Source of the DNA: Streptomyces monashensis
GTDB lineage: Bacteria > Actinomycetota > Actinomycetes > Streptomycetales > Streptomycetaceae
Length of the DNA stretch: 64,000 nucleotides
Reading direction: 5' to 3'
Assembly: GCF_001866665.1 (NCBI RefSeq)
Contig: NZ_MLYO01000026.1
Location: 62,001 to 126,000 of the forward strand
The notes under the pieces were generated by a model. The model was not told the origin of the DNA. It made no database searches and worked only from the letters and a program-made list of their open reading frames with translations. This document shows, one piece after another, positions 34,333 to 43,242 of the stretch. The position numbers and the translations under genes are program-made. Position 1 is the first letter of the stretch, and each line of letters opens with the position of its first letter.

Positions 34333-35319
34333 TTGAACACCTTGACCAGAGCGAACTTCCGCATGCCCGCCCGTCGTCTCGCCGCCGTGGCGACGGTCAC
34401 GGCCCTCGCCGCGGCACCCGCGGTGCTGGGCGCGGGCGCCGCGCACGCGACCGGTGACCACGGTCGCGCCTCCGCCGTCGTCCTGCGCACCGGGCTCGAC
34501 GTGTCCCTGCTCAACAAGACCGTCGACGTCCCGCTGACGGTCTCCCTCAACGAGGTCCGGGCGCCGCGGAGCGCCGACAGGACCGCGCTGTCCGCCCGGC
34601 TCGACGGCGTGGACGGCGGCAGGCCGTTCACCGTCCTCGGCGCCGACGTCGCCTCGGCGAAGGCCACGGTGACCGCACGGCGCGCCGAGGGCTCGGTCCG
34701 GCTCGCCCACGCCCGGCTGCACCTCCCCGGGCTGCCCCTGCTGTCCCTGATCGAGGCCGACACGGTCACCGCGCAGGCCGTCTGCGAGGCCGGCAGGACG
34801 CCCGTCGCCGCCGCGAACGTCCTCGGCGGCGTCACGGTCCTCGGCAAGCGCGTCACCCTCACCGCCGGCGGCCCGACCGAGGTGAAGGTGCCCGGCGTCG
34901 GCGAGGTCCGCCTCGATCTGTCCCAGCGGCGCACCACGACCCGCACGGCCGCCGCCACCGCCCTCCGACTCACGGTCTCCGTCAACCCTCCCTCAGACTC
35001 CGTCCGGGGGGACCCCCAGCTCAACGTGGCCGACGTCGAGGGCACGGTCACGCTCGCCCAGGCGACCTGCGAGTCCCCGACGGCCGCGTCCTCGGGCGAC
35101 CCGGTGCCGAGCCACGACCCGGCCGCGGGCACGGCGTCGAAGGACGCGGCCGGCAAGGCCGCCCCCGCGTCCGACGTGAAGCCCCAGGGCGGCGTGTCGA
35201 AGAGCAACCTCGCCGAGACCGGCGGCAGTTCGGCGACCCCCTACCTCGCGGGCGGCGCGCTGGCACTGGTCCTGGCGGGCGGGGGAGCGGTGGCGCTGGC
35301 CCGGCGCCGCAGGAGCTGA
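34333..35319 (+). CDS. SCO1860-family LAETG sortase-anchored surface protein
   Basis: Starts at a TTG (34333) after GGGGAG, though ATG codons at 34306 and 34363 are alternatives. A signal peptide (A-R-R-L then a hydrophobic core ending A-H-A) leads into an extracellular domain of about 200 residues rich in Thr/Val strands, an Ala/Pro-rich linker, and a C-terminal wall-sorting signal: L-A-E-T-G near the end, a hydrophobic helix and the tail A-R-R-R-R-S. It should be attached to peptidoglycan by a class E sortase. Role unknown. It ends at a strong terminator. Confidence 0.88.
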   Translation: MNTLTRANFRMPARRLAAVATVTALAAAPAVLGAGAAHATGDHGRASAVVLRTGLDVSLLNKTVDVPLTVSLNEVRAPRSADRTALSARLDGVDGGRPFTVLGADVASAKATVTARRAEGSVRLAHARLHLPGLPLLSLIEADTVTAQAVCEAGRTPVAAANVLGGVTVLGKRVTLTAGGPTEVKVPGVGEVRLDLSQRRTTTRTAAATALRLTVSVNPPSDSVRGDPQLNVADVEGTVTLAQATCESPTAASSGDPVPSHDPAAGTASKDAAGKAAPASDVKPQGGVSKSNLAETGGSSATPYLAGGALALVLAGGGAVALARRRRS

Positions 35320-35346
35320 CGCGGGCCTGACGGACGGCTGACCCCT

Positions 35347-35394
35347 GGCGCCGCCCCCTTTCCCAGCGGTCCCACCGGAAAGGGGGGCGGCGCC
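35347..35394. terminator. Strong stem-loop terminator between convergent genes
   Basis: GGCGCCGCCCCCTTTCC pairs with GGAAAGGGGGGCGGCGCC (one bulged G) across a 13-nt loop, between the LAETG protein gene and the convergent cobC-like gene, whose stop is at 35399. Confidence 0.8.
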
Positions 35395-35398
35395 CCGG

Positions 35399-36472
35399 TT
35401 ACGGGAGGGCGGCGGACAGCGCCGAGAGGAACGCGTTGGCCGTCGTCCGGTCGCGCACAGCCACCCGGACCCACTCCTCGCCGAGCCCCGGAAACGTGTC
35501 ACCCCGGCGCACGGCGTAACCGGCCTCGCGCAACCGTCGTCGTACCTGAGCCGCCCCCGCCATCCGGACCAGCACGAACGGCCCCTGCGCGGGACCGGTC
35601 ACCGAGACACCCCGGCCGGCGAGAGCCGTCAGCCCCGCCACCAGATGGGCCCGGTCGGCGGCGATGCGGTGCGCCGCGTGCCCCGCCTCCGCCAGCGCCC
35701 GCGGCGTCACACACGCCTCGGCGGCGGCCAGCGCCGGCGTCGACACCGGCCACAGCGGCTGGGCCTGCTCCAGCGAGGCGATGACCTCCGGCGCGGCCAG
35801 GGCGTACCCGATGCGCAGCCCGGCCAGCCCCCAGGTCTTGGTCAGGCTGCGCAGGACGACCAGCCCGGGCACGTCCGTGCGCCCGGCCAGCGCCTCCCGC
35901 TCGCCCGGCACCGCGTCCATGAACGCCTCGTCCACCACCAACGTCCGTCCGGGCCGGGCGAGTCGGGCGATCCCGTCCGCCGGGTGCAGGACCGACGTGG
36001 GGTTGGTCGGATTCCCGATCACCACCAGATCGGCGTCCTCGGGCACCGCCGCCGGATCCAGCCGGAACCCGTCCGCCTCCCGCAGCAGCACCCGGTCCAC
36101 GCTGTGCCCGGCGTCCCGCAGCGCGGCCTCCGGCTCCGTGAACTGCGGGTGCACGACGACCGGCCGGCGCACCTTCAGCGCCCGGGCCAGCAGTACGAAC
36201 GCCTCCGCCGCCCCGGCCGTCAGCAGCACCCGCTCCACCGGCAGCCCGTGCCGCGCCGCCACCGCCGCCCGCGCGGCCCGCCCGTCCGGGTAGGCCGCGA
36301 GCGAGCCCAGCGACGCGGCGATCCGCTCCCGCAGCCAGGACGGGGGAGTGTCCGCGCGCACGTTGACGGCGAGGTCGACCAGCGCCGAGCCGTCGTCCCG
36401 CACCTCGGCGTCGCCGTGATGCCGCAGATCGTGCCCGGTGTCCCCGGTCCGCCCGGTGTCCTCAGTGCGCAT
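35399..36472 (-). CDS. cobC: Threonine-phosphate decarboxylase-like PLP protein (CobC/Rv2231c type)
   Basis: 357 residues from an ATG at 36472 that overlaps the cbiX 3' end by 11 nt; the frame is open further upstream. Histidinol-phosphate-aminotransferase-like fold: I-G-N-P-T-N-P-T-S near 150, the PLP aspartate in V-V-D-E-A-F-M-D and the lysine in S-L-T-K-T-W-G-L-A-G-L-R-I-G-Y. In cobalamin synthesis CobC/CobD(Salmonella) supplies aminopropanol phosphate for the nucleotide loop. Some actinobacterial members are bifunctional or of uncertain activity. Last gene of the cobM operon. Uses a TAA stop, rare in this window. Confidence 0.8.
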   Translation of the reverse strand: MRTEDTGRTGDTGHDLRHHGDAEVRDDGSALVDLAVNVRADTPPSWLRERIAASLGSLAAYPDGRAARAAVAARHGLPVERVLLTAGAAEAFVLLARALKVRRPVVVHPQFTEPEAALRDAGHSVDRVLLREADGFRLDPAAVPEDADLVVIGNPTNPTSVLHPADGIARLARPGRTLVVDEAFMDAVPGEREALAGRTDVPGLVVLRSLTKTWGLAGLRIGYALAAPEVIASLEQAQPLWPVSTPALAAAEACVTPRALAEAGHAAHRIAADRAHLVAGLTALAGRGVSVTGPAQGPFVLVRMAGAAQVRRRLREAGYAVRRGDTFPGLGEEWVRVAVRDRTTANAFLSALSAALP

Positions 36473-37403
36473 GGCTGTGCGTGTGCCCCCCGTGATGGTG
36501 CTGCCCGTGGCCGTGCCCATGGTCGTGCCCGTCGTCGTCCGGGTGGAAGTGCGGCTGCTGCGGCAGCCCCACCTTGTCCTCGAAACCGGGCAGCGCGATC
36601 CGGTACACGCACGAGTCGCAGTTCATCCGCAGATCGCCCTCGACCGCCTCCGCGTACCGCTCCATCACCAGGTCCAGCAGCTCCGGCTCGGGCCCGATGA
36701 CATCGGCGGACCGCACCTCGACCTCCGGGTGCGCGGCCGCCCAGCCCTCGGTCTGCTGCCGCACCCGGTCCGGCAGGATCCCGGTGAACAGGAAGTAGGG
36801 CAGGACGACGATCCGCTTCGCCCCCAGCCGCGCGCACCGGTCCAGCCCGCTCGGCACGTCCGGCGCCGCCAGCGACACGAACGCCGTCTCCACCCCGGCG
36901 TACCCCCGGCCCTCCCACAGCAGCCGCGCCGCCTTGTGCACCTCGGCGTTGGCGTCCGGATCCGTCGATCCGCGCCCGACCAGCAGCACGGTGACATCGG
37001 CCCGGTCCCCGGGCGTACGGGCGCCGCCGCCGAGGGCCTCGTCCAGCCGCCGCTCCAGCACGCCCAGCAGCGAGGGGTGCGGGCCCAGCGGCCGGCCGTA
37101 GGTGTACGAGATCCCCGGGTGCCGTTCCTTCTCGCGGGCCAGCGCGGCCGGGATGTCGCCCTTGGCGTGCCCGGCGGACACCAGCATCAGCGGCACCGCA
37201 GCGAACCGGCGTACGCCCCGCTCGACCAGCTCGGTGACGGCGTCGCCGAGCGGCGGCGGGGACAGCTCGATGAAGCCGCCCGCGACGGGCAGTTCGGGGT
37301 GGCGGCGGCCCAGCTCGCGCACGAAGTCGCGGAACGCCTCGGCTCCGGCCTCGTCCCGGGTGCCGTGGCCGGCGATGAGCAGGGCGGGCGGCGGGGTGGT
37401 CAC
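36462..37403 (-). CDS. cbiX: Sirohydrochlorin chelatase (CbiX-type) with histidine-rich tail
   Basis: 313 residues, GTG start. Two tandem CbiX half-domains: the first opens with L-L-I-A-G-H-G-T-R-D and contains the second active histidine in S-A-G-H-A-K-G-D; the second half has L-V-G-R-G-S-T-D. It inserts cobalt (or iron) into sirohydrochlorin. Between the second domain and the tail is N-C-D-S-C-V-Y-R. The last about 30 residues hold roughly 14 histidines, likely a metal reservoir or delivery tail. Overlaps cobH by 4 nt. Confidence 0.87.
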   Translation of the reverse strand: MTTPPPALLIAGHGTRDEAGAEAFRDFVRELGRRHPELPVAGGFIELSPPPLGDAVTELVERGVRRFAAVPLMLVSAGHAKGDIPAALAREKERHPGISYTYGRPLGPHPSLLGVLERRLDEALGGGARTPGDRADVTVLLVGRGSTDPDANAEVHKAARLLWEGRGYAGVETAFVSLAAPDVPSGLDRCARLGAKRIVVLPYFLFTGILPDRVRQQTEGWAAAHPEVEVRSADVIGPEPELLDLVMERYAEAVEGDLRMNCDSCVYRIALPGFEDKVGLPQQPHFHPDDDGHDHGHGHGQHHHGGHTHSHAH

Positions 37404-37987
37404 GGGGTCTCCTCGGGTGAAGTGGGGTGGTACAACAGGGCGTTGAGGGCGGCGGCGGCGACCGCCGACCCGCCCTTCTCGGACACGTTGCTCACGGCGG
37501 GCAGCCCGCTCTCGCGCAGCGCGGCCTTGGACTCGACCGCGCCGACGAAGCCGACCGGCAGCCCGATGACGAGTGCCGGGGCGGCGTCCAGGGCGAGCAG
37601 TTCCTCCAGCGCGGTGGGGGCGTTGCCGATCACCCACAAGGCACCGGGCCCGACCTGCTCGTACGCCAGCCGGATCGCGTGGGCGGAGCGGGTGAGCCCC
37701 GCGACGGACCCGGCGTCCCTGAGCCGGCACACGGTCTCGCGGCGGGTGATCCCGGCGCCGACCATCTCCACGTCCACCACGACGGGCGCCCCGGCGTGCA
37801 GCGCGGCATGCGCCCTGACCAGGTCGTCCTCGTCGGTCACGAGGTCGGTCGCGTACTCCAGGTCGGCGGCGGAGTGGATGACCCGCTCCACCACCGCCCG
37901 GGTCAGCGGAGGGAAGTGCGAGGTGTCCAGGCGGGCGCGCAACCGCCGGTAGGACTCCTGCTCGATGGGATGGACGATCCGGTTCAC
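37400..37987 (-). CDS. cobH: Precorrin-8X methylmutase
   Basis: 195 residues, GTG start at 37987. CobH/CbiC moves the methyl group from C-11 to C-12, giving hydrogenobyrinate or cobyrinate. The family start P-I-E-Q-E-S-Y, the substrate-binding R-V-I-H-S-A-A-D near residue 35 with its catalytic histidine, D-V-E-M-V, and G-F-V-G-A-V-E-S-K near 155 are all present. Coupled to neighbours by 4-nt overlaps on both sides. Confidence 0.92.
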   Translation of the reverse strand: MNRIVHPIEQESYRRLRARLDTSHFPPLTRAVVERVIHSAADLEYATDLVTDEDDLVRAHAALHAGAPVVVDVEMVGAGITRRETVCRLRDAGSVAGLTRSAHAIRLAYEQVGPGALWVIGNAPTALEELLALDAAPALVIGLPVGFVGAVESKAALRESGLPAVSNVSEKGGSAVAAAALNALLYHPTSPEETP

Positions 37988-39696
37988 TCGGCTTCCTCCT
38001 GCTCGCCGGGCTGCGCTGCCTGCCAGCGGTAGCCGCGCGGGGTCACCATGCGGCCCGCGACGATCCGGGTCGCGGTGTTGCCGACCGTCACGACCGTCAT
38101 CATGTCGACCGTCGCCGGGTCGAGCGCACCGAGGGTGGTCACCCGGCTCGACTCGTCCGGCCGGGACGCATTGCGGACGACACCGACCGGCGTCGTCGGC
38201 TCCCGGTGCCCGGCGAGGATCGCGAGCGCCTTGGGCAGCTGCCAGTCGCGGCCCCGCGAACGCGGGTTGTAGAAGGTGACGACGAGGTCCGCCTCGGCCG
38301 CCGCCCGCACCCGCCGCTCGATGACCTCCCACGGCGTGTGCAGGTCGGACAGGCTGATGGACACGTGGTCGTGGCCCAGCGGCGCGCCCAGGATCGCCCC
38401 GGCGGCCAGCGCGGCCGTCACGCCCGGCACCCCGACCACGTCGATGTCGTCGGACGCCTCGGCCAGCGCCGGGGACGCCATCGCGTACACACCGGCGTCC
38501 CCGCTGCCGATCAGCGCCACCGCCTGCCCCCTGCGCGCCTCCGCGACCGCCGTACGGGCCCGTTCCTCCTCGGCGCCGAGCCCGGACTCCAGCACCCGGG
38601 TGCCCGGCCGCAGCAGATCGCGGATCTGGTCGACGTACTGGTCGAGCCCCACCAGTACGGAAGCGCGCCGGAGTTCGGCCGTGGCGCGCGGGGTCAGCAG
38701 GTCCCGGGCGCCCGGTCCGAGCCCGACCACCGCGAGCCGCCCGCGCGCCGGACGCCGTACGACGGCACAGGTGGCCATGGCGGGCCGGCCGTCGGCGCGG
38801 ACCGACTTCCGCTTGGGGACGAGGAGTTCACCGCCGCCCACCAGCGCGGCCGCCTCCGCCACGGAGGGCGTGCCGACGGCCGCGAGCGGCGCCTGCGACG
38901 GGTGGGGCACCTCGACGGCCGCCAGTTCCTCGGCGGAGTACGTCACCAGCGGGACCCCCAGCCGCTCGGCGGCCGCGACGATCCCCGGCTCCGCCGACTT
39001 GGCGTCCACGGTGGCCAGTTCGGCGACCGACCGCGCCGAGAGGCCCGCCTCCGCGAGCGCCTCCCGGACCAGTCCGAGCACCTCCTCGACCGGCGCCCCC
39101 TTGGACGCGCCGACGCCGACCACCAGCGACGGAGGCCGCAGCAGCACCTCGCGCTCGCCGGGCGCGACGGCCCGGTCGGTCAGCCGGACGGTGTACGCCC
39201 CGCGCGCGGAGGTGGGCAGGGGCGGCAGCGGCCAGGCCACCTCGGCCTCCAGCGCGACCGGTTCGCCGTCCAGCAGGGCCCGCGAGACCACGGCCACCGA
39301 ACCCTCGTACGGCAGCCCGAGCGTGTCCAGCCCCGGCAGCCCGACCGAGTCCGTCGCCGTCGTCACCACTGGCTCCGCGCCCAGCAACTCGCCCACCTCG
39401 CGGGCGAGTTCGTTGGCGCCGCCGCCGTGCCCGCCGACGAGTGAGACCGCGTACCGGCCGCCCTCGTCCACGCACACCACGCCCGGGTCGGCGGTCTTGT
39501 CGCCGAGCAGCGGCGCGAGCAGCCGCACGGTCGCGCCCGTCGCGAGGAAGCACACCAGCTGCTCGCACTCCGCGAACGCCGCCCGCACCGCCTCCCCGAC
39601 GGGACCGTCGTACACGCGCGTCCGTTCCGGCCACGCCGCCGCCAGCCGGTCCCGCGCAGCCGCCCCCGCCGCGGTGGCGGAAATGAGGCCGATCAC
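37984..39696 (-). CDS. cobJ: CbiG-CobJ fusion: cobalt-precorrin-5A hydrolase / precorrin-3B C17-methyltransferase
   Basis: 570 residues, GTG start. The first 320 residues are CbiG: an N-terminal domain with F-L-A-T-G-A-T-V-R and L-V-G-G-H-G-G-G-A-N, and the CbiG C-domain with V-V-G-V-G-A-S-K-G-A-P. From about 325 the SAM-dependent tetrapyrrole methylase CobJ/CbiH begins with V-V-G-L-G-P-G and includes G-S-G-D-A-G-V-Y-A-M and V-G-V-P-G-V-T-A-A. CbiG belongs to the oxygen-independent ring contraction, so this fusion places ring contraction and C-17 methylation in one protein. Confidence 0.9.
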   Translation of the reverse strand: MIGLISATAAGAAARDRLAAAWPERTRVYDGPVGEAVRAAFAECEQLVCFLATGATVRLLAPLLGDKTADPGVVCVDEGGRYAVSLVGGHGGGANELAREVGELLGAEPVVTTATDSVGLPGLDTLGLPYEGSVAVVSRALLDGEPVALEAEVAWPLPPLPTSARGAYTVRLTDRAVAPGEREVLLRPPSLVVGVGASKGAPVEEVLGLVREALAEAGLSARSVAELATVDAKSAEPGIVAAAERLGVPLVTYSAEELAAVEVPHPSQAPLAAVGTPSVAEAAALVGGGELLVPKRKSVRADGRPAMATCAVVRRPARGRLAVVGLGPGARDLLTPRATAELRRASVLVGLDQYVDQIRDLLRPGTRVLESGLGAEEERARTAVAEARRGQAVALIGSGDAGVYAMASPALAEASDDIDVVGVPGVTAALAAGAILGAPLGHDHVSISLSDLHTPWEVIERRVRAAAEADLVVTFYNPRSRGRDWQLPKALAILAGHREPTTPVGVVRNASRPDESSRVTTLGALDPATVDMMTVVTVGNTATRIVAGRMVTPRGYRWQAAQPGEQEEAE

Positions 39697-41039
39697 TCGT
39701 CAACTCCCTTACTGAATGCCTGGGTTCGCACGCCCCAGAGCAGAAACACAGGATTGGTCGCCGCCAGCCGGGACACCTCGCCCGGCAGCGGCGCCAGCCG
39801 CGAGGCCTGCAACAGCACCCCGTCGCAGGCGAACCCGGCGGCCGTGAGCGCCGCGCGCGCCGCCGGCACCCGGTCGAGCGCGGCCATGGTCACGACGACC
39901 GTCCGCCGCGCCCGCCGCGCACAGGCGCCGACGATGTCCGGCAGCTCCCGGCCGCCACCGCCGACGAACACCGCGTCGGGATCGTCGAGCCCGGCCAGCG
40001 CCTCCGGTGCCGCGCCGTGCACCACGGCCACGTCGACACCGTGGGCGCGGGCGTTGGCCCGCACGCGCGCCACACCGTCCGCCGCCTTCTCGACGGCGAC
40101 GACGGCCGCACCGAGCCGCGCGCACTCCACCGCCACCGAGCCCGACCCGGCGCCCACGTCCCACACCAGGTCGCCGAGCCGGGGCCCGAGCCGGGCCAGG
40201 GCCAGCGCCCGCACCTCGAACTTGGTGATCATCGAGTCCCGGTGCGCGAACGCGTCCTCGTCCAGCGCCCACCCGCCGGGCTGCTCCGGCACCCCGGCGA
40301 CCGTGCGCACCGCGCCCAGCGCCCGCGTCTCGTCCAGGCACAGCACCACGCTGACGTCCGTGCCCCAGTCCCGGGCGGCGGCCTCGGCGGGCGTGACCCG
40401 CTCGACGCGCTCGGCCGCGGAGCCGAGGGCGCGGGCGACGACCAGGACCCGCCCGCGGGACGGGTGCCCCGACGCCGACGAGGACACCGTCTCCGGTCCG
40501 GGGGAGTCGTGTGCGGGCGCGGCCACCGGCCCGGCCGACGCGCTCCCCGGCACCTGCTGGCCGTGCCGCAGCAGCGCCGCCCCCAGTTCCGCCGGACCCG
40601 CGCCCGGACCCGTCAGCACCGCCACCTTGGGTCGCGCCCGGCACACGTTGACGGCCGTGCGCAGGTCCCGGCCGTGCGCGCTGACCACGACCGCGTCGTC
40701 CCAGGGCAGCCCGATCCGCGCGAACGCCGTCGCCACGGAGGAGACACCCGGCCGTACGTCCAGCCGCCCGGCCCCGAACCGCTCGGCCAGCGCCCGCACG
40801 ATCCCGAAGAACCCCGGATCCCCGGAGGCCAGCACGAGCACGGGCAGCTCCTTGCCGACGTACTCCGCGATCGTGTCCAGGGCGGGCGCCAGCGGCCCGA
40901 GGACGACGCGCTCGGCGCCGTCGGGCAGCCGTACGGCGTCCAGGTGCCGCCGCCCGCCGACGACGAGCGCGGCCCCGGCGAGGACCTCTTCCAGCAGCGG
41001 CGCCCCTGCCCCGGTCCCTGTCCCGACGACCGTGATCAA
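39693..41039 (-). CDS. cobL: Precorrin-6Y C5,15-methyltransferase (decarboxylating), CbiE-CbiT fusion
   Basis: 448 residues, apparently from a TTG at 41039 that overlaps the cobM stop. The N-terminal CbiE methylase domain opens with V-V-G-T-G and has S-G-D-P-G-F-F-G and V-R-P-G-V-S-S-V; the C-terminal CbiT domain has W-D-V-G-A-G-S-G-S-V-A-V-E, the SAM-binding loop. Between them is a low-complexity Ala/Ser/Pro-rich insertion (about 185-225). It methylates C-5 and C-15 and decarboxylates the C-12 acetate. The TTG start is the main uncertainty. Confidence 0.9.
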   Translation of the reverse strand: MITVVGTGTGAGAPLLEEVLAGAALVVGGRRHLDAVRLPDGAERVVLGPLAPALDTIAEYVGKELPVLVLASGDPGFFGIVRALAERFGAGRLDVRPGVSSVATAFARIGLPWDDAVVVSAHGRDLRTAVNVCRARPKVAVLTGPGAGPAELGAALLRHGQQVPGSASAGPVAAPAHDSPGPETVSSSASGHPSRGRVLVVARALGSAAERVERVTPAEAAARDWGTDVSVVLCLDETRALGAVRTVAGVPEQPGGWALDEDAFAHRDSMITKFEVRALALARLGPRLGDLVWDVGAGSGSVAVECARLGAAVVAVEKAADGVARVRANARAHGVDVAVVHGAAPEALAGLDDPDAVFVGGGGRELPDIVGACARRARRTVVVTMAALDRVPAARAALTAAGFACDGVLLQASRLAPLPGEVSRLAATNPVFLLWGVRTQAFSKGVDE

Positions 41040-41866
41040 CTCTTCGCCCGCTGCTCGCGCAGGGCCCGCCGGGCCTCCGGGTCGGCCTTGCGATACCCGT
41101 GGAAGTGCCCCGGGTGGTACAGGTGCGAGCGCGTGCCGTGGGCGTCGAGCGCCGGGCCGACCAGGAAGAGCGTGTGCTTCCAGAGCTTGTGCTCCTTGAC
41201 CGTCTCCTCCAGCGTGCCGATCGTGCACTTCACGACCAGCTCCTCCGGCCAGGTCGCCTGGTAGGCGATGACCACGGGGGTGTCGGTGGGGTAGCCGCCC
41301 TCCAGCAGCTCGCGCACCAGCTGGCCGCTGCGGGCGGCCGAGAGGAAGATCGCCATCGTCGTGCCGTGCCGGGCGAACTCCCGGACCTCCTCGCCGGGCG
41401 GCATCGGCGTCTTGCCGCCGCCCAGCCGGGTGAGGACGACGGACTGCGCGACCTCGGGGATCGTCAGCTCGCGCTGCGCGAGGGCGGCCACGGCCGAGAA
41501 GGAGGAGACACCGGGGACGACCTCGGTGGCGATCCCGATCTCCGCGCACCGGTCGAGCTGCTCCTGCGTGCCGCCCCACAGCGCCGGGTCGCCGGAGTGG
41601 ATCCGGGCCACCTTCAGGCCCTCGGCGTGGGCGCGCGCGTAGACGGCGACGACGTCCTCCAGGGACATGGCCGCCGAGTCCAGGATCTCCGCCTCCGCGC
41701 GCGCGTGTTCGAGGACCTCCGCCTGGACCAGGCTCGCCGCCCAGATCACCACGTCCGCCTCCGTGATCGCGCGCGCGGCGCGGAACGTCAGCAGGTCGGC
41801 GGCGCCGGGGCCGGCACCGACGAACGTCACCTTGCCGGCGGTGGCATCGATGAGGGCATCGGCCAT
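41036..41866 (-). CDS. cobM: Precorrin-4 C11-methyltransferase
   Basis: 276 residues from the ATG at 41866 with GAGAGGA upstream. First gene of the six-gene operon. SAM-dependent tetrapyrrole methylase: V-T-F-V-G-A-G-P-G-A-A-D-L-L at the start, R-I-H-S-G-D-P-A-L-W-G near 98 and V-V-P-G-V-S-S-F near 128, plus the CobM-specific Y-Q-A-T-W-P. It adds the C-11 methyl. The 117-bp gap to the divergent ZIP gene shows no cobalamin riboswitch. Confidence 0.93.
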   Translation of the reverse strand: MADALIDATAGKVTFVGAGPGAADLLTFRAARAITEADVVIWAASLVQAEVLEHARAEAEILDSAAMSLEDVVAVYARAHAEGLKVARIHSGDPALWGGTQEQLDRCAEIGIATEVVPGVSSFSAVAALAQRELTIPEVAQSVVLTRLGGGKTPMPPGEEVREFARHGTTMAIFLSAARSGQLVRELLEGGYPTDTPVVIAYQATWPEELVVKCTIGTLEETVKEHKLWKHTLFLVGPALDAHGTRSHLYHPGHFHGYRKADPEARRALREQRAKS

Positions 41867-41983
41867 GAGAAAGGTCCTCTCGTACGGAAAACACACAGCG
41901 GAAGCAGTGAAATGTCAGGGTGTGCGGATATATGGGAGGTGATGGATGTGCGCGAAGGCGCCTCGATCGGATAGCAAGTCCCT

Positions 41984-42715
41984 ATGGCGGTCTTCGTCGC
42001 GCTCGGCGCGTTCCTGATGACGCTGGCCGGCGGCTGGACGGCTCAGCGCGTGACCGACCGTCGGCACCTGGTCCTGGGCCTGGCCGGCGGTCTGATGCTG
42101 GGCGTGGTCGGCCTGGACCTGCTGCCGGAGGCGCTGCACGCCGCCGACCGCGAGATCTTCGGCGTCCCCGCCGCCCTGCTGCTCTTCGTGGCCGGCTTCC
42201 TGCTGGCCCATCTGGTGGAACGCACCCTGGCCGCGCGCCAGGCCGCCCACGGCGGCGACGAGGGCCACCACCGGGCGCCCGAGGTGGGCCTGGCGGCGGC
42301 CGGCGCGATGGTCGGCCACAGCTTCATGGACGGAGTGGCGATCGGCGCGGCCTTCCAGGTGGGCGGCGGCATGGGCGCGGCCGTCGCGCTCGCCGTGATC
42401 GCGCACGACTTCGCCGACGGCTTCAACACCTTCACCCTCACGAGCCTGTACGGCAACGCCCGCCGCCGGGCCGTGGCGATGCTGGTGGCCGACGCCTGCG
42501 CACCGCTGCTGGGCGCGCTGTCGACGGCGTTCGTCCACATCCCCGAACCGGTGCTCGGCGGCTATCTGGGCCTCTTCGGCGGCGTCCTGCTCTACCTCGC
42601 CGCCGCCGAGATCCTCCCCGAGGCCCACCACGAACACCCGGCGCGCTCCACCCTCCTGTGCACGGTGGCCGGCGCGGCCTTCATCTGGCTGGTGGTCGGC
42701 ATCTCCGCCGGCTGA
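41984..42715 (+). CDS. ZIP-family divalent metal transporter
   Basis: 243 residues with about eight hydrophobic segments. The fourth segment holds the ZIP metal site H-S-F-M-D-G-V-A-I-G and the fifth H-D-F-A-D-G-F-N-T. A short cytoplasmic loop H-G-G-D-E-G-H-H (about residues 87-94) is a likely metal-sensing or holding site, as in ZIP and ZupT proteins. Divergent from cobM and inside the cobalamin cluster, so cobalt is a plausible cargo alongside zinc (inference). The ATG has no clear ribosome-binding site; it may be leaderless or weakly translated. Confidence 0.82.
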   Translation: MAVFVALGAFLMTLAGGWTAQRVTDRRHLVLGLAGGLMLGVVGLDLLPEALHAADREIFGVPAALLLFVAGFLLAHLVERTLAARQAAHGGDEGHHRAPEVGLAAAGAMVGHSFMDGVAIGAAFQVGGGMGAAVALAVIAHDFADGFNTFTLTSLYGNARRRAVAMLVADACAPLLGALSTAFVHIPEPVLGGYLGLFGGVLLYLAAAEILPEAHHEHPARSTLLCTVAGAAFIWLVVGISAG

Positions 42716-42759
42716 GCCGCCACCCACCCCTGCGACCCGACCGGACGGACGACCGCCGA

Positions 42760-43235
42760 CCGGGGTGAGCGGGTGCCCCGGGGCGGGGGTGACCAGGTAT
42801 CCGGTGGTCGGCTCGGCCGGGTGCCCGGGGGCTGGACCGGTCGGGTGTCCGGCCGCCGAGTGGATGGGGTCTCTGTCGGCCTGGCCGATCGGGTGTCCGG
42901 CGGTCCGGGGACCGATCGGGTGTCCGTCAGCCTGGTCGACAGGGTGTCCGGTGGCTTGGTGACCGACGGCCCGGTCAAACCGGCGACCGGTGGCCCGGCA
43001 GGCCCGGTGACCGGCAGGGCGGACGGCCCGGTCGGCCGGGGGCTCGGTGGTCTGGTGTCCGATGGCCCGGGCGACCAGGTGCTCGGCGGCCCGGTGCTCC
43101 GGGGCCTGGCGTCCGGCGGGCCGGCGGGCCCGGTGATCGGCAGGGCGGACGGCCCGACCGACCGGGGGCTCGGTGGTCCCGGCGACCGGGTGTCCGGCGG
43201 GCCGGCCGGTGGCCCGGTCGGGCCGGTGGGTGGCC
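42760..43235. repeat. Degenerate GC-rich repeat tract between convergent ZIP and cobI genes
   Basis: About 475 bp built from variants of a unit resembling GGTCGGGTGTCCGG followed by a GG/CGG step. GGTGTCCG recurs at least five times. A longer duplication is clear: 43001-43052 and 43127-43178 match at 48 of 52 positions with a 126-bp offset. The tract stays open in a + frame and in a minus frame because of composition, but neither shows a folded-protein pattern, and it fills the whole 527-bp gap between two convergent stops. No gene is seen in it. Confidence 0.75.
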
Positions 43236-43242
43236 GCAGGGG

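Noticed and set aside
41867..41983. Possible second cobalamin riboswitch before cobM
   Set aside because: The gap is only 117 bp and lacks the aptamer core and B12-box motifs found at 54275-54420.
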